A stretch of DNA of 64,000 nt from contig CAMHJX010000012.1 in the NCBI GenBank assembly GCA_946185535.1, positions 40,117-104,116 on the forward strand, written 5' to 3'. The notes below the pieces were generated by a model. The model was not told where the DNA came from. It did no database searches and saw nothing but the letters and a program-made list of their open reading frames with translations. The translations under genes were made by a program, and so were the position numbers. The stretch's first letter is position 1; each line of letters starts with the position of its first letter. Shown here piece by piece: positions 33,358 to 42,523 of the stretch. The DNA is from an uncultured Bacteroidales bacterium (GTDB taxonomy: Bacteria > Bacteroidota > Bacteroidia > Bacteroidales > F082).

Positions 33358-35238
33358 TTATTCATTATTTACAAGAACCTTCTTTGTGACAAGTTTTCCT
33401 GTGGAAGTTAGCCCTTGGATGATGTAAACGCCTGAACTCAGTTCACCAAAGTTAGCTTTGCGAATCACCTGGCCATTGGTGGAATAGATTTTTAAGACTG
33501 TGATGATTTCGTTTTCGCTATTGTTTTCGGAAACCGATGTCACCTCTATAATAATATAGTCCTCTCCATCAGGGGTTAGGGCGAATTCCGACTCAAAGCC
33601 ATCGTACATGGCTGTGAGTTGGTATTTATACATGCCGGGTGCCGTCTCATCAAAGTAGGATGTTACATCGGCATCAATTTCGATGATGTCGGTTGTCCCG
33701 TCATCAAGATTTTCTCGGTAGAGGTTATAGTGGAGAACACTGTAGGCTGGTGCTTCCCAGGTGAGCATGGCACCGTATGAAGCAGTTTCTTCATTGTAAA
33801 GATAGGAGCCTTCGAAGTTTTCAGGTGCATAACAGCAAGGGACTGGCGGGGGCGGCAGGGGGCTGACCTCACCCAAGGCACCGTCCCATCCGATGTTTTG
33901 TCCATAGATGCCGCCATCATCGCCGTTGACCCATGCCACAATGTTTTGTCCGTCATAAAAGCCAGTAGTGTTTTCGCTGATGGTTTTATTGTAGCGGGTC
34001 GAACTCATGATAGTGTTCCACTGTTGGTTTCCTTCGTTGTCGTAGCCCACAGCCTCAATAGTGCCTTGACTTGTGCCGTAGGTCACTACGAATCCATATA
34101 CAGCATCGATGGCATCTACATGGATGTCGCTATAGGAAAGACCTGTGTAGTCCGCCACAAGAATGCCGTCACCCCAAGGTCTTTCACCTGATTCCGTGAT
34201 GCGGTTGACATAGACTCGGTGTTCGGATTGGGAGGCTGCATCCTTTTGGAGATAGGCGATGATGAGATCGTTACTCTCGGGGTCGACGGTGGCGTATGCA
34301 TTGGTGTAAAAGTGACTATAGTCAGGACTATGTACAGCGATGCCGTTGGGGTCTGTGATAGTGGGCGTGCCGTTCTTATCGAAATGCGTGACATAGGTGT
34401 TATACACACCACCTATGGCGTTGTGAAATTGATAGACATAGCCGCCTCCCTGGTTGTCGGGAATGGCATAATGGACATAGCTGGCACCAACGGTCTGTAG
34501 TCCAAGCAACAGGGTCTCGGGAAAAATCTGTTCGCCGTTTTTGTTATATCCTGCGACATGGATTTCCTTGTTGTAATTGGTATAGCCTTGGAGGGTCTGC
34601 TTGGCATACACCACAAAGACGCCGTTTTCAGCAGGAATCATTACGCCATTGGTGCATTTTTTTGCAGGGTCTTTGATGGTGGTCTTGGGGTGCAGCGTGC
34701 CGTCGGCATCGATATATTGCAGGAAGGTGCTGTCCATGTCGGTGCCTAAGGCCCACACACCGTCGTCATGGTCATAATAATAGGTTGACAACACTTCGGA
34801 GCGGCCGCCACCTTCACCGTCGAAGAGCATGAGGCCATGATCACCCCATGGGAAGGAGCCGTCGGCATCGATCTTGACCGCCCAGTGATGAGGTCCGAGG
34901 GTGCGGAACACCGTTACCACGCCTCCGTTGACAGCGGTCATGGAATAGCCTGGAGACCAGGTCGCAAAATCGGGCGTGGTGACATGGATTCCGCTGGCAG
35001 GCCATTGTGGAACACCGTCGGCATCCAGCCGTTGCAACCATGGCGACCAACCGTTTTCGCCTTGGTAATGCCATTGCACATATGAGTCACCCGTCGAAAC
35101 ATCGGTTGAAACATATACCTCGGCGGCACCATCGGCACAATTGGCAATGCGGGTGTTAGTGGCTGGGTCGTTGACCCACTGGGCTTTCAATGTTACCATG
35201 GAAGCTAAAGTCAAGAATAGTAAAGATAGTTTTTTCAT
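33358..35238 (-). CDS. T9SS-associated secreted protein, first of a tandem pair
   Basis: 626 residues. Signal peptide about 1-19 (ending LKAQW). Same layout as the gene downstream: propeller-like region with WPASGIHVTTPD and PWGDGILVADYTG repeats, an Fn3 domain (about 475-560; AMLTWEAPAYSVLHYNLYR) and a sorting domain ending VTKKVLVNNE. The QWVNDPATNTRIANCADGAAEVYVS-like start (QWVNDPATNTRIANC) matches QWVDDPAANTFIANC in the paralogue. It is transcribed from a promoter shared back to back with the small gene at 35314. Confidence 0.8.
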   Translation of the reverse strand: MKKLSLLFLTLASMVTLKAQWVNDPATNTRIANCADGAAEVYVSTDVSTGDSYVQWHYQGENGWSPWLQRLDADGVPQWPASGIHVTTPDFATWSPGYSMTAVNGGVVTVFRTLGPHHWAVKIDADGSFPWGDHGLMLFDGEGGGRSEVLSTYYYDHDDGVWALGTDMDSTFLQYIDADGTLHPKTTIKDPAKKCTNGVMIPAENGVFVVYAKQTLQGYTNYNKEIHVAGYNKNGEQIFPETLLLGLQTVGASYVHYAIPDNQGGGYVYQFHNAIGGVYNTYVTHFDKNGTPTITDPNGIAVHSPDYSHFYTNAYATVDPESNDLIIAYLQKDAASQSEHRVYVNRITESGERPWGDGILVADYTGLSYSDIHVDAIDAVYGFVVTYGTSQGTIEAVGYDNEGNQQWNTIMSSTRYNKTISENTTGFYDGQNIVAWVNGDDGGIYGQNIGWDGALGEVSPLPPPPVPCCYAPENFEGSYLYNEETASYGAMLTWEAPAYSVLHYNLYRENLDDGTTDIIEIDADVTSYFDETAPGMYKYQLTAMYDGFESEFALTPDGEDYIIIEVTSVSENNSENEIITVLKIYSTNGQVIRKANFGELSSGVYIIQGLTSTGKLVTKKVLVNNE

Positions 35239-35264
35239 GTCTATCGTTTTTTTTATGTTGATTG

Positions 35265-35296
35265 TTGCTGCAAAATTAGAAAAAATCGTTTCTTTG
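35265..35296 (+). promoter_or_regulatory. Candidate promoter of the small gene at 35314
   Basis: TTG (35265-35267), 21-nt spacer, TTTCTTTG (35289-35296; one mismatch to TAnnTTTG), 17 nt before the ATG. Confidence 0.55.
35271..35278 (-). promoter_or_regulatory. -7 box of the T9SS tandem pair
   Basis: TAATTTTG on the minus strand, 32 nt before the ATG at 35238; it overlaps the divergent promoter of the small gene at 35314. Confidence 0.65.
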
Positions 35297-35313
35297 CACT
35301 AAAATTTGTTGTT

Positions 35314-35652
35314 ATGGATGAAAAATTCACCCAAGTGGAACAAAAGGCCATCGCCAGCGTACTCTACAATTTGGCCAAGGCCGACTTTCGTACCCGCAAT
35401 GCCGAGCGCGAATGCATCGATGCCTGCATGAAGGAACTTGAGTTTGATACCACGGGCTTTGTGCCGATTCCAAGAAACGAATTGCCTAAACAAGCCTACA
35501 ACACACTGAAACAGATGTCAATAGAAAAGAAACGCATCTTTTCACTTATGATGACCCAAGTTTCGCGTTCCGATACACATTTCGGTCCTCGCGAAAGGAG
35601 ATTTGTCAAGGAAATCCTCGAAATGTGTGAGGTCCCGTTTGTGCATAAATAA
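35314..35652 (+). CDS. Small helical cytoplasmic protein of unknown function
   Basis: 112 residues, no signal peptide or membrane helix, predicted all-alpha (VEQKAIASVLYNLAKAD, ECIDACMKEL, RRFVKEILEMCEVPF). The spacing of acidic residues and helices faintly recalls TerB-like proteins, but I cannot assign it. It stands alone, divergent from the T9SS pair, and ends at a long terminator-like hairpin. Confidence 0.7.
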   Translation: MDEKFTQVEQKAIASVLYNLAKADFRTRNAERECIDACMKELEFDTTGFVPIPRNELPKQAYNTLKQMSIEKKRIFSLMMTQVSRSDTHFGPRERRFVKEILEMCEVPFVHK

Positions 35653-35654
35653 AA

Positions 35655-35726
35655 TGTAGGGCTGTCGTACCACGGCAGCCGCTGTTTGTTTTTTTACAGC
35701 GGCTACCACGGTGTGACAGCCCTACA
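35655..35726. terminator. Long bidirectional hairpin between convergent genes
   Basis: 31-nt arms: TGTAGGGCTGTC at the outside and AGCCGCTGT/ACAGCGGCT at the inside, loop T-rich. The mismatched middle part differs by transitions. It starts 2 nt after the stop of the small gene and faces the MFS gene end. Confidence 0.75.
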
Positions 35727-35749
35727 GGTTATTCAACCAGGTTCCTGGT

Positions 35750-37369
35750 TTATTTAATATTGGGTTCTTCCAAACCGAAGTGCTTCTTCTTGTCGACGGC
35801 CTTGAGGTAGACCGAGATGAGCAGGGCTGCGATACCGAGGGCGGCCAGCATGACAAGTGCCCAGGTGTAGTCCAACTCGTGTGCAGCTGTGCCTTCAGCG
35901 TTGGTCTTTTGTAGCACATTGCCGATGAGAGTCGGGAAGAGGCCGAGGCCGATATTCTGGATCCAGAAAATCAGGGCGTAGGCCGAACCGATGATCTTTT
36001 CGTCCACCAGCTTCGGCACGCTTGGCCACAAGGCGGCAGGCACCAACGAGAACGAGGCGCCGAGCACCAAGATGGTCACATAGGCCACGATGACACCGCC
36101 GACAGATGAACTGGCTGAAACGCCAGGCAAAACGAAGGCGAAGGTGAGGTGGCATACGACAAGCAGCAAGGAGCCGAGCATAAGCATCGTGGCGGCCTTA
36201 CCTTTGTGGTCGACATAGCTGCCGAGGATAGGAGTGATAGCCACGGCCAGCAGCGGGAACACGGCGAAGATGGTCTCGGCGGTGCCACGCATGTAACCCA
36301 TGTAGCAGTAAACCACAAGGGCAACAATGGCAACAAGCATCAAACCAATCTTCATACCCTTCTTCTTCGAGAAGTTGCTGGCGAAGGAGCAAATGGCAAC
36401 CAAAAGCATGATGACATATTGCACGATGGTGACGGAGTCTCCAGCCCAGAAGGAACCTTCGGCAGGCAAGGTCAAGGTCAGGTTGCACTGCAGCATGTTA
36501 ACGGCATACTTCTGGAATGGGAAGATGGCGCTGTAATACAGCACGCAGAGCAGGGCGACCAACCAGAAACCAAGGCTCGACAGGATCTTGCCGATGTCGG
36601 AAATCTTGAACGGATCGTCTTTCTCTTCGGCTTCACCAGTCTGACTGTCGAGTTTCTTGTCCATGAAGAAGTAGACGATGAACATGATCAAGGCGATGCA
36701 GAGGAGCACCACGCCGAAAGCAACGGAACGGCTCACATTGATGATGCCGCCGAGACGGGCGAAATAGGGCGAGAAAATCATGCAGGTAGCCACACCGAGA
36801 CGGGCAAGAGCCATCTCCGAACCCATGGCCAAGGCAGTCTCACGGCCCTTGAACCATTTCACAATACCACGGCTTACGGTGATACCGGCCATTTCGCAGC
36901 CGCTACCAAAGATCATGAATCCGATGGCGGCCAGTTTGGCTGAACCGGGCATTCCGTCAGCAAAAGGCAAAATGTCGCCAATGAACGGAATGTTGACATT
37001 CCAGTTGAGGTGTGTGTTGAACCAAGTCTCCATGCTTGTGCCAATGAAGCTTTCACTGCAGGCATAGAACTTAATCAGACCACCGACAAGCATCACGGCA
37101 CCAGAAAGTACTGCCGTAAAGCGAACGCCCATCTTGTCGAGGATAATACCGGCAATGATGAGGAAGAACACATAGACATTAAGGAACACTTCTGCGCCCT
37201 GCATACGGCCGAACGATGCACTGTCCCAACCGCGCTCGGTCTGCATCAAATCCTTGATGGGGGACAAAATGTCCATGAAAATGTAGCTGCAAAACATGGC
37301 CAAAGCCAACAGCAGCAAGGCAACCCATCTCATGGTGGGGTTGTCTCTCAATGTGAGTTTTTCTGTCAT
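35750..37369 (-). CDS. Major facilitator superfamily transporter
   Basis: 539 residues with about 12 membrane helices, starting MTEKLTLRDNPTMRWVALLL. Helix 2-3 loop carries the MFS-type GIILDKMGVRFTAVLSG motif (normally DRxGRR). A charged cytoplasmic loop (DKKLDSQTGEAEEKDDPFK, about 240) splits the two halves. It is conserved in type with uncharacterised MFS carriers of Bacteroidales; the substrate is unknown. The next gene downstream faces it (convergent), and the M16 protease gene lies upstream on the same strand beyond a family B element. Confidence 0.85.
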   Translation of the reverse strand: MTEKLTLRDNPTMRWVALLLLALAMFCSYIFMDILSPIKDLMQTERGWDSASFGRMQGAEVFLNVYVFFLIIAGIILDKMGVRFTAVLSGAVMLVGGLIKFYACSESFIGTSMETWFNTHLNWNVNIPFIGDILPFADGMPGSAKLAAIGFMIFGSGCEMAGITVSRGIVKWFKGRETALAMGSEMALARLGVATCMIFSPYFARLGGIINVSRSVAFGVVLLCIALIMFIVYFFMDKKLDSQTGEAEEKDDPFKISDIGKILSSLGFWLVALLCVLYYSAIFPFQKYAVNMLQCNLTLTLPAEGSFWAGDSVTIVQYVIMLLVAICSFASNFSKKKGMKIGLMLVAIVALVVYCYMGYMRGTAETIFAVFPLLAVAITPILGSYVDHKGKAATMLMLGSLLLVVCHLTFAFVLPGVSASSSVGGVIVAYVTILVLGASFSLVPAALWPSVPKLVDEKIIGSAYALIFWIQNIGLGLFPTLIGNVLQKTNAEGTAAHELDYTWALVMLAALGIAALLISVYLKAVDKKKHFGLEEPNIK

Positions 37370-37413
37370 AATAATTTGGTATTTAAAGATTCAAGATTCA
37401 ATGATTTGGAATT

Positions 37414-37490
37414 TAGCTATCAGCCGTCAGCAATCAGCATGCCTTAATATAGGCGTTGGCTGATTGCTGATAGCTGACAGCTGATAGCTA
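37414..37490. repeat. Family B iterated-word palindrome, copy 1
   Basis: Left arm 37414-37443 and right arm 37458-37490 are built from heptamers NNTCAGC (TATCAGC, CGTCAGC, AATCAGC). The arms differ by one extra heptamer. It ends 5 nt from the stop codon of the M16 protease gene. Confidence 0.85.
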
Positions 37491-37495
37491 TTGTA

Positions 37496-40297
37496 TTATT
37501 CAGGGATCTGCACCACTTCTTTCTTATAGCCTTTCAGTACGGCCTTTGCCATGTTGGCCACATCGTCAGCGGTGATACCATTGACAATCTGCTCGTAGTT
37601 GGCCATCGGGTTGTATTTGTCACGATCCATGGTTTGGATGCAGCCCATCCAGTAACGGTTGCTCTCCAGGTCTTCTGCATGTTTCTTGACGAGGAACTCC
37701 TTCACCTTCTTCAGGTCTTCAGGACGCGGGCCTTGGTTGGCCATGTTCTGTAATTCGGCGATGGCGATGCCCATCAGCTTTTCATACATTTCTTTGTTGG
37801 TGTCGAAGCCGATGAAGAACATGAAGCTGGGTTTCGGACGGAGGCTGAGGCTGCCTTGCACGCCCACGCCATAGGTGCCACCTTCATCTTCACGGATTTT
37901 CTCGGTGTAGACAATGTCCATTACATCACCCAACACTCTCATCCTCAGTTGGTTCTCCAGGGTGTATTCCATGTCTCCATTGTAAATCATGTAGCAAGTG
38001 ACCTTGGGGTTCTCCATGGCCTTGGTGTAGTGGCTGTTGACATCCTTGTCAGTGATGACAGGAGCATTGGCGGTCCAAGTCTCGTTATTTTTCTTGGTCT
38101 TCAAGGAGCCGATGTATTGTTCCACCATGGGCTCGAAGGTATCGGGGTCGATGTTGCCCACGAAGGTGAACACGAAGTTGTTGGCATCTTTAAAGCGGTC
38201 GGCATAAAGCTTAAGTGCTTTGGCATAGTCAACTTTATCGTAGTCTTCAGCTCTCATGCGCTTGATGAGCGGGTGATTGTCGTACATGGCGAACATGAGG
38301 TTGTCGCGGAAAGCGGTGTTCGGATCGGACTCGATGTTGGCAACCATGGCCTTGGTGCGGGTGATATAGGATTGGAAAGCTTCTTCATCGCTGCGGGGCG
38401 AGGTGAAGTACAAATAGGTGAGTTGAAGCATGGTTTCAAGGTCACGGGCAGAGCAATTGCCACTTATGCCTTCAGTGAAGGTGCTGATGTTGGGGGTAAC
38501 GCTAGCTCTCTTGCCAGCCAGTACCTTAGGCAGGTCGATGGCGCTGAAGTTGCCAACGCCGCCGAGAGTGGCTAACGAATTGATCTCCTGCAAGGTGAAG
38601 GGGTCGCTTTGGTCCATGGCGGAATAGCCTCCAAAGCTGTAGGCATTCATCAGGATTTCATCGTCTTTGAAAGTGGTAGGCTTATAGATGACCTTCACGC
38701 CGTTCTTCAGGGTGAGCACGGTAGCATCGAAGGTGTCGTCGTGTTTTCTGCTCTCGATGGAGCCTTTCACGGGCAGGGTGGCAATCAGAGGCTCGTTGCT
38801 GACGGTCTCCACATAGGGTTCCACTTCAACTTCCTTGGCTTTGTTGAGCAGGTTGACAAGCTCTTCTTTGGTGGGCAACTTCACGCCTTCTTTCTCGGGA
38901 CCGGTCAGCGTGATGACGATGTTGTCCTCACGGATGAGTTCCGGAACATATTGGTTGATAGCCTCAACAGGCAAGGCAGGAAGGATTTGGCTGAGCAGCA
39001 TATACTCGTTCTCGATGCCCATCAGCGGCTCGTTGGTGAGGAAGTGGGCGAGGATGGGGTTGAGGTAGCGGGCAGTCTCTTGTTTGTCGCGCTCGTCATA
39101 TTGGTTTTCGATGCGTTTCATGAGGTCGGCTTTGGCACGCTCAAATTCGGATGCCGTGAAACCGTATTGTTGCATGCGTTTGTTCTCGGCCACAAGTGCG
39201 CTCAGAGCCTCGTCAATGCCGTTCTCATCCTTGGCATAGGCCAGGGTCGTCCATGCATCTTTAGTGTCACTGACAAAGAAAGTGCCGTAATAGCCATAGC
39301 CGAATATGAAGGGCGGGTTGGCTTTCTGAGTGAGTTCTTCCATGCGGTTGTTGTACATGGTGGCAACGAGCTGGTCAATGTAGCCCTTCAGCCAGTATTG
39401 GATATCGCCTTTCTCCTCGTTCGGTACGACATCGTGCTTGTAGTACAACGAAATGCTGTAGTTGGTCTCTTCGCGGTCGGTGCAGATGCTCACGATGGGT
39501 TCCTTGTTGTCGGCCACCTCAAAGTGGGTACGTTCGGCTGGGTTGACGGGAGCGGGGATGTCCTCGAAAATGGTCTTCAGATGGTTCTCCACCTCGTTCA
39601 CGTCGACATCGCCGATGATGATGATGCCTTGCAAGTCGGGGCGATACCATTTGTGGTAATAGGCACGCAATGCCTCATGGTCGAAGCCAGTGATGACTTC
39701 CTCGGTTCCGATAGGCATACGGTGACCGTAAGGGCTGTTGGGGTAAATCTCAGGGAGCATCTTTTCCCACATGCGCTGTTGGGCGTCGTTGCGGGTGCGT
39801 TTTTCCTCAAGGATAACACCACGTTCCTTGTCGATTTCAGGGCCTTCCAAGGAAATGAAACTCGACCAGTCGTGAAGGATAAGGATGCACGAGTCGACGA
39901 GGTTCATGTTGGTGGTCGGCACGTTGGTCAGCATGTAGACAGTTTGCTCGATGCTGGTCCAGGCGTTGACATTCTCACCAAACTTCACGCCGTTGTGCTC
40001 CATGTAGTTGAGCAGATTCTTGCCGGGGAAGTTCTTCGTGCCGTTAAAGGCCATGTGCTCGAGGAAGTGGGCTAAACCCTGCTGATCGTCTTCTTCAAGG
40101 ATGGAACCGACCTTCTGCGCGATGTAGAAGTTGGCGCGCTGAGCGGGTTTCTCGTTGTGACGGATGTAGTAAGTCAATCCGTTCTCCAATTTGCCTCTTC
40201 TGATGTTTTGGTCGAAGGGCACGGGCATGGCTTGCTGGGCGAACATTGTCGCACTCAGGGCAAGCATTGCCAAAAGGGTTAGTGTAAGTTTTTTCAT
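37496..40297 (-). CDS. M16 family zinc metalloprotease (PqqL/insulinase type)
   Basis: 933 residues, tandem M16 halves. Signal peptide 1-20 (ending ATMFAQ). The active half has the inverted zinc motif in GLAHFLEHMAFNGTKNFPG (HxxEH near residue 77) and the distal Glu in ERGVILEEKR. The second half (from about 520) is inactive-like, with ELSSISDVDLPKVL-type folding sequence. Probably a periplasmic peptidase that degrades imported or secreted peptides. A family B element follows its stop codon and a family A element lies upstream. Confidence 0.92.
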   Translation of the reverse strand: MKKLTLTLLAMLALSATMFAQQAMPVPFDQNIRRGKLENGLTYYIRHNEKPAQRANFYIAQKVGSILEEDDQQGLAHFLEHMAFNGTKNFPGKNLLNYMEHNGVKFGENVNAWTSIEQTVYMLTNVPTTNMNLVDSCILILHDWSSFISLEGPEIDKERGVILEEKRTRNDAQQRMWEKMLPEIYPNSPYGHRMPIGTEEVITGFDHEALRAYYHKWYRPDLQGIIIIGDVDVNEVENHLKTIFEDIPAPVNPAERTHFEVADNKEPIVSICTDREETNYSISLYYKHDVVPNEEKGDIQYWLKGYIDQLVATMYNNRMEELTQKANPPFIFGYGYYGTFFVSDTKDAWTTLAYAKDENGIDEALSALVAENKRMQQYGFTASEFERAKADLMKRIENQYDERDKQETARYLNPILAHFLTNEPLMGIENEYMLLSQILPALPVEAINQYVPELIREDNIVITLTGPEKEGVKLPTKEELVNLLNKAKEVEVEPYVETVSNEPLIATLPVKGSIESRKHDDTFDATVLTLKNGVKVIYKPTTFKDDEILMNAYSFGGYSAMDQSDPFTLQEINSLATLGGVGNFSAIDLPKVLAGKRASVTPNISTFTEGISGNCSARDLETMLQLTYLYFTSPRSDEEAFQSYITRTKAMVANIESDPNTAFRDNLMFAMYDNHPLIKRMRAEDYDKVDYAKALKLYADRFKDANNFVFTFVGNIDPDTFEPMVEQYIGSLKTKKNNETWTANAPVITDKDVNSHYTKAMENPKVTCYMIYNGDMEYTLENQLRMRVLGDVMDIVYTEKIREDEGGTYGVGVQGSLSLRPKPSFMFFIGFDTNKEMYEKLMGIAIAELQNMANQGPRPEDLKKVKEFLVKKHAEDLESNRYWMGCIQTMDRDKYNPMANYEQIVNGITADDVANMAKAVLKGYKKEVVQIPE

Positions 40298-40339
40298 TTG
40301 ATTAGTATTTGTTGTTTAACTGTTTGTTTTTCATTTTGA

Positions 40340-40467
40340 GATTCCCTTTCGGGAATGGCGTAAGTTGTGTTTGTTTCGTGCGGGGCAGGTCGAGTCTACG
40401 AACTATAAATTGTTGTAAGCCGCCGCTGTTCACTATTCCATTGAATCTCCATTCCCGTAAGGGAATC
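40340..40467. repeat. Family A palindromic element, copy 3
   Basis: 128 bp. Left end GATTCCCTTTCGGGAATGG; right end CATTCCCGTAAGGGAATC; inner right arm GCCGCCGC (40419-40426), inner left arm degenerate (GTGCGGGGC, 40379-40385 region). It ends 2 nt from the rsmG stop codon. Confidence 0.8.
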
Positions 40468-40469
40468 TA

Positions 40470-41096
40470 CTAATATAAATGCACCACATACTTCTCCACA
40501 AAATAATCCTCCTTAAACCATTTGCTGATAATGGCTTTTTTGTACTTCCAATAACGACCAAGTGCCTTGAACTCTTCGGCCAAGTCGCCGCCTTTGAGGT
40601 AAAGGATGCCCCCTGCCTCTGCGTCACCTCTGATTCTCAGTTTGTTGCCGGCAAGGTTGGCAATCTCGGGCAAGGTCATCACGGCACGACCAGTAATTAC
40701 ATCAAATTTTTCCTTCACTTCCTCTGCTCGTTTTTGCTCGGCTATCACATTCTCCAAACCGATGGCGTCTTTCACAGCGTTCACCACCTTGATTTTCTTT
40801 CCAGTTCCATCGATGAGGTAGAATTGGGTCTGCGGAAACATGATGGCTAAAGGAATTCCCGGAAAGCCACCGCCTGTGCCCAAGTCCATGACTTTCATGC
40901 CAGGCAATAGCTCATAGTATTTGGCAATGGCCAAGGAGTGCAACACATGGTGCTCATAGAAATGCTCCATGTCCTTGCGTGAGATGACATTGATTTTGCT
41001 GTTCCAGTCCAAATATAAGTCTTTCAGTTGGTTATACTGCTCTTTCTGCTTGTCGTTCAGCTCCGGGAAGTACTTGAATAGGCTGGTTGTATCCAT
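40470..41096 (-). CDS. rsmG: 16S rRNA (guanine527-N7)-methyltransferase
   Basis: 208 residues, normal length. SAM-binding motif VMDLGTGGGFPGIPLAIMFP, then LIDGTGKKIKVVNAV and the family motif VITGRAVMTLPEI. The N-terminal NVISRKDMEHFYEHHVLHSL is typical. It methylates G527 of 16S rRNA (loss gives streptomycin resistance in model species). Own promoter 19 nt upstream. Confidence 0.96.
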   Translation of the reverse strand: MDTTSLFKYFPELNDKQKEQYNQLKDLYLDWNSKINVISRKDMEHFYEHHVLHSLAIAKYYELLPGMKVMDLGTGGGFPGIPLAIMFPQTQFYLIDGTGKKIKVVNAVKDAIGLENVIAEQKRAEEVKEKFDVITGRAVMTLPEIANLAGNKLRIRGDAEAGGILYLKGGDLAEEFKALGRYWKYKKAIISKWFKEDYFVEKYVVHLY

Positions 41097-41115
41097 AGAT
41101 TTGCAAAATTGGCTT

Positions 41116-41123
41116 CAAAAATA
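41116..41123 (-). promoter_or_regulatory. -7 box of rsmG
   Basis: TATTTTTG on the minus strand, 19 nt before the ATG; no clear -33 element. Confidence 0.55.
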
Positions 41124-41191
41124 CGGAAAAAAACGTAACGATAGCTTTTTTATTTTGGTTTCATACGATTTTCGTGGGTTTTACGTTGATT

Positions 41192-41270
41192 AACTATGGC
41201 CAATGGCTGATGACTATGGCCTGCTTTTACGTAAGAGCAAGCCATAGTCATAGGCCATAAGCCATAGTCC
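41192..41270. repeat. Family B iterated-word palindrome, copy 2
   Basis: 29-nt arms (41192-41220 and 41241-41270) made of the word ACTATGGC and variants, differing at about five positions. An inner stem TGCT/AGCA continues the hairpin. It ends 16 nt before the glucosaminidase start codon, so it lies in its leader. Confidence 0.85.
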
Positions 41271-41286
41271 AAATAGCGACAGAAAA

Positions 41287-42249
41287 ATGAAGAAGTTCCC
41301 ACTGCTATTATTGCTCCTGATACCTTTAACGCTAACGGCACAGCGCATCACTCCTGAAGAATATATCCAGACCTATAAGGACATTGCCATACGTGAAATG
41401 AAGGCCCATAAGATTCCGGCATCGATTACCTTAGCGCAGGGATTGCTGGAATCGGGGGCGGGTAATAGCGCTTTGGCTCGTGAAGCCAAAAACCACTTTG
41501 GCATCAAGTGCCACAAAGGCTGGGAAGGCGACACCTATTATATGGACGACGATGAGAAGAACGAATGTTTCCGCAAATATGATGACGTTGAGAAATCGTT
41601 TCGCGACCATTCCGAGTTTTTATGTGGCCGTAGCCGTTATGCAGCTTTGTTCGACCTTGATATCACCGACTATGAAGGTTGGGCGAAAGGATTGAAAGCG
41701 GCAGGCTATGCCACCAACCCGAAATACGCCCAATTGCTCATTGACCGCATCAAGCTTTACGACCTGACCCAATACGACCAAATTGCCCTCGGCTTGCTTG
41801 CGGAGAGTGATGTGGAACCTATTGATCCCGAGGCTGATGAGTATTTTGAGTTAGCTTTTTCTCCCAAAGACAAATCCATATTTCCTTTGGCTGACATGAC
41901 TCCTGAGGGTCGATTCATCTATGAGAACAACGGTGTGCGCTTTGTTTACGCCAAGGAAGGAGAGACGCCGGAGAGTATGGCAAAAACATTTGGAATTAAG
42001 TTCAAGCGTTTCTGTGAGTACAACTGCCTGAAGCATCCTGAAGAGGTGGTCTTCCACAGTGGTGATGTAGTATATCTCGAAAAGCTGAGAAACAAGAACT
42101 GGAAAGCCAAGAAATACACCGTCCAGGAAGGGGAGACGCTCCGCGATGTGGCTTTGCGTTTCGCAGTGAAGCCTGAGAAGATTTTGAGGAAGAACGGCTT
42201 GAAGGAAGGCACTCGTATTAGCAAAGGTCAAGTTCTTTGGCTGAGGTAA
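41287..42249 (+). CDS. Glucosaminidase-domain autolysin with LysM domains
   Basis: 320 residues with signal peptide 1-18 (ending LTLTAQ). The mannosyl-glycoprotein endo-beta-N-acetylglucosaminidase domain (about 24-160) shows ASITLAQGLLESGAGNS with the catalytic Glu, NHFGIKCHKGW and FRDHSEFL. Two LysM modules follow (about 210-260 and 272-320; YTVQEGETLRDVALRFAVKP). It cleaves peptidoglycan glycan strands in cell growth or separation. A family B palindrome precedes it and a family A palindrome follows it by 3 nt. Confidence 0.93.
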   Translation: MKKFPLLLLLLIPLTLTAQRITPEEYIQTYKDIAIREMKAHKIPASITLAQGLLESGAGNSALAREAKNHFGIKCHKGWEGDTYYMDDDEKNECFRKYDDVEKSFRDHSEFLCGRSRYAALFDLDITDYEGWAKGLKAAGYATNPKYAQLLIDRIKLYDLTQYDQIALGLLAESDVEPIDPEADEYFELAFSPKDKSIFPLADMTPEGRFIYENNGVRFVYAKEGETPESMAKTFGIKFKRFCEYNCLKHPEEVVFHSGDVVYLEKLRNKNWKAKKYTVQEGETLRDVALRFAVKPEKILRKNGLKEGTRISKGQVLWLR

Positions 42250-42252
42250 AGG

Positions 42253-42376
42253 GATTCCATTCGGGAATGAAGCTTGTTTATTGTTAACTGCGGCGGCACG
42301 AAATCGTTACCAATTTGTAGCCCTACCAACCGCCGCGTTCCAACTTATGTCTTCTTCCCATTCCCTTGGGAAACTC
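42253..42376. repeat. Family A palindromic element, copy 4
   Basis: 124 bp, starting 3 nt after the glucosaminidase stop. Left end GATTCCATTCGGGAATGA; inner arms GCGGCGGC (42290-42297) and CCGCCGC (42330-42336); right end CCATTCCCTTGGGAAACTC. Confidence 0.85.
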
Positions 42377-42399
42377 AATGCTTGCTGTTATGCGTCTGA

Positions 42400-42520
42400 G
42401 ATTCCCTTTGGGATGGATTATGTCTTTTATAACCAGCGGCGGCACGAAACGCTTACGCATCGTAAACGTTTCATGCCGCCGCATTGAGCATTATGCTCTA
42501 TCTATTCCCCAAGGGGAATC
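42400..42520. repeat. Family A palindromic element, copy 5
   Basis: 121 bp, tandem to copy 4. Left end GATTCCCTTTGGGATGG; a near-perfect 22-bp inner hairpin at 42436-42482 starting GCGGCGGCACGAAACG; right end ATTCCCCAAGGGGAATC. It ends 3 nt from the stop of the giant surface protein. Confidence 0.9.
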
Positions 42521-42523
42521 TAC

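Noticed and set aside
38609-40075. 488-codon open frame on the plus strand
   Set aside because: Antisense shadow of the M16 protease gene, produced by codon bias.
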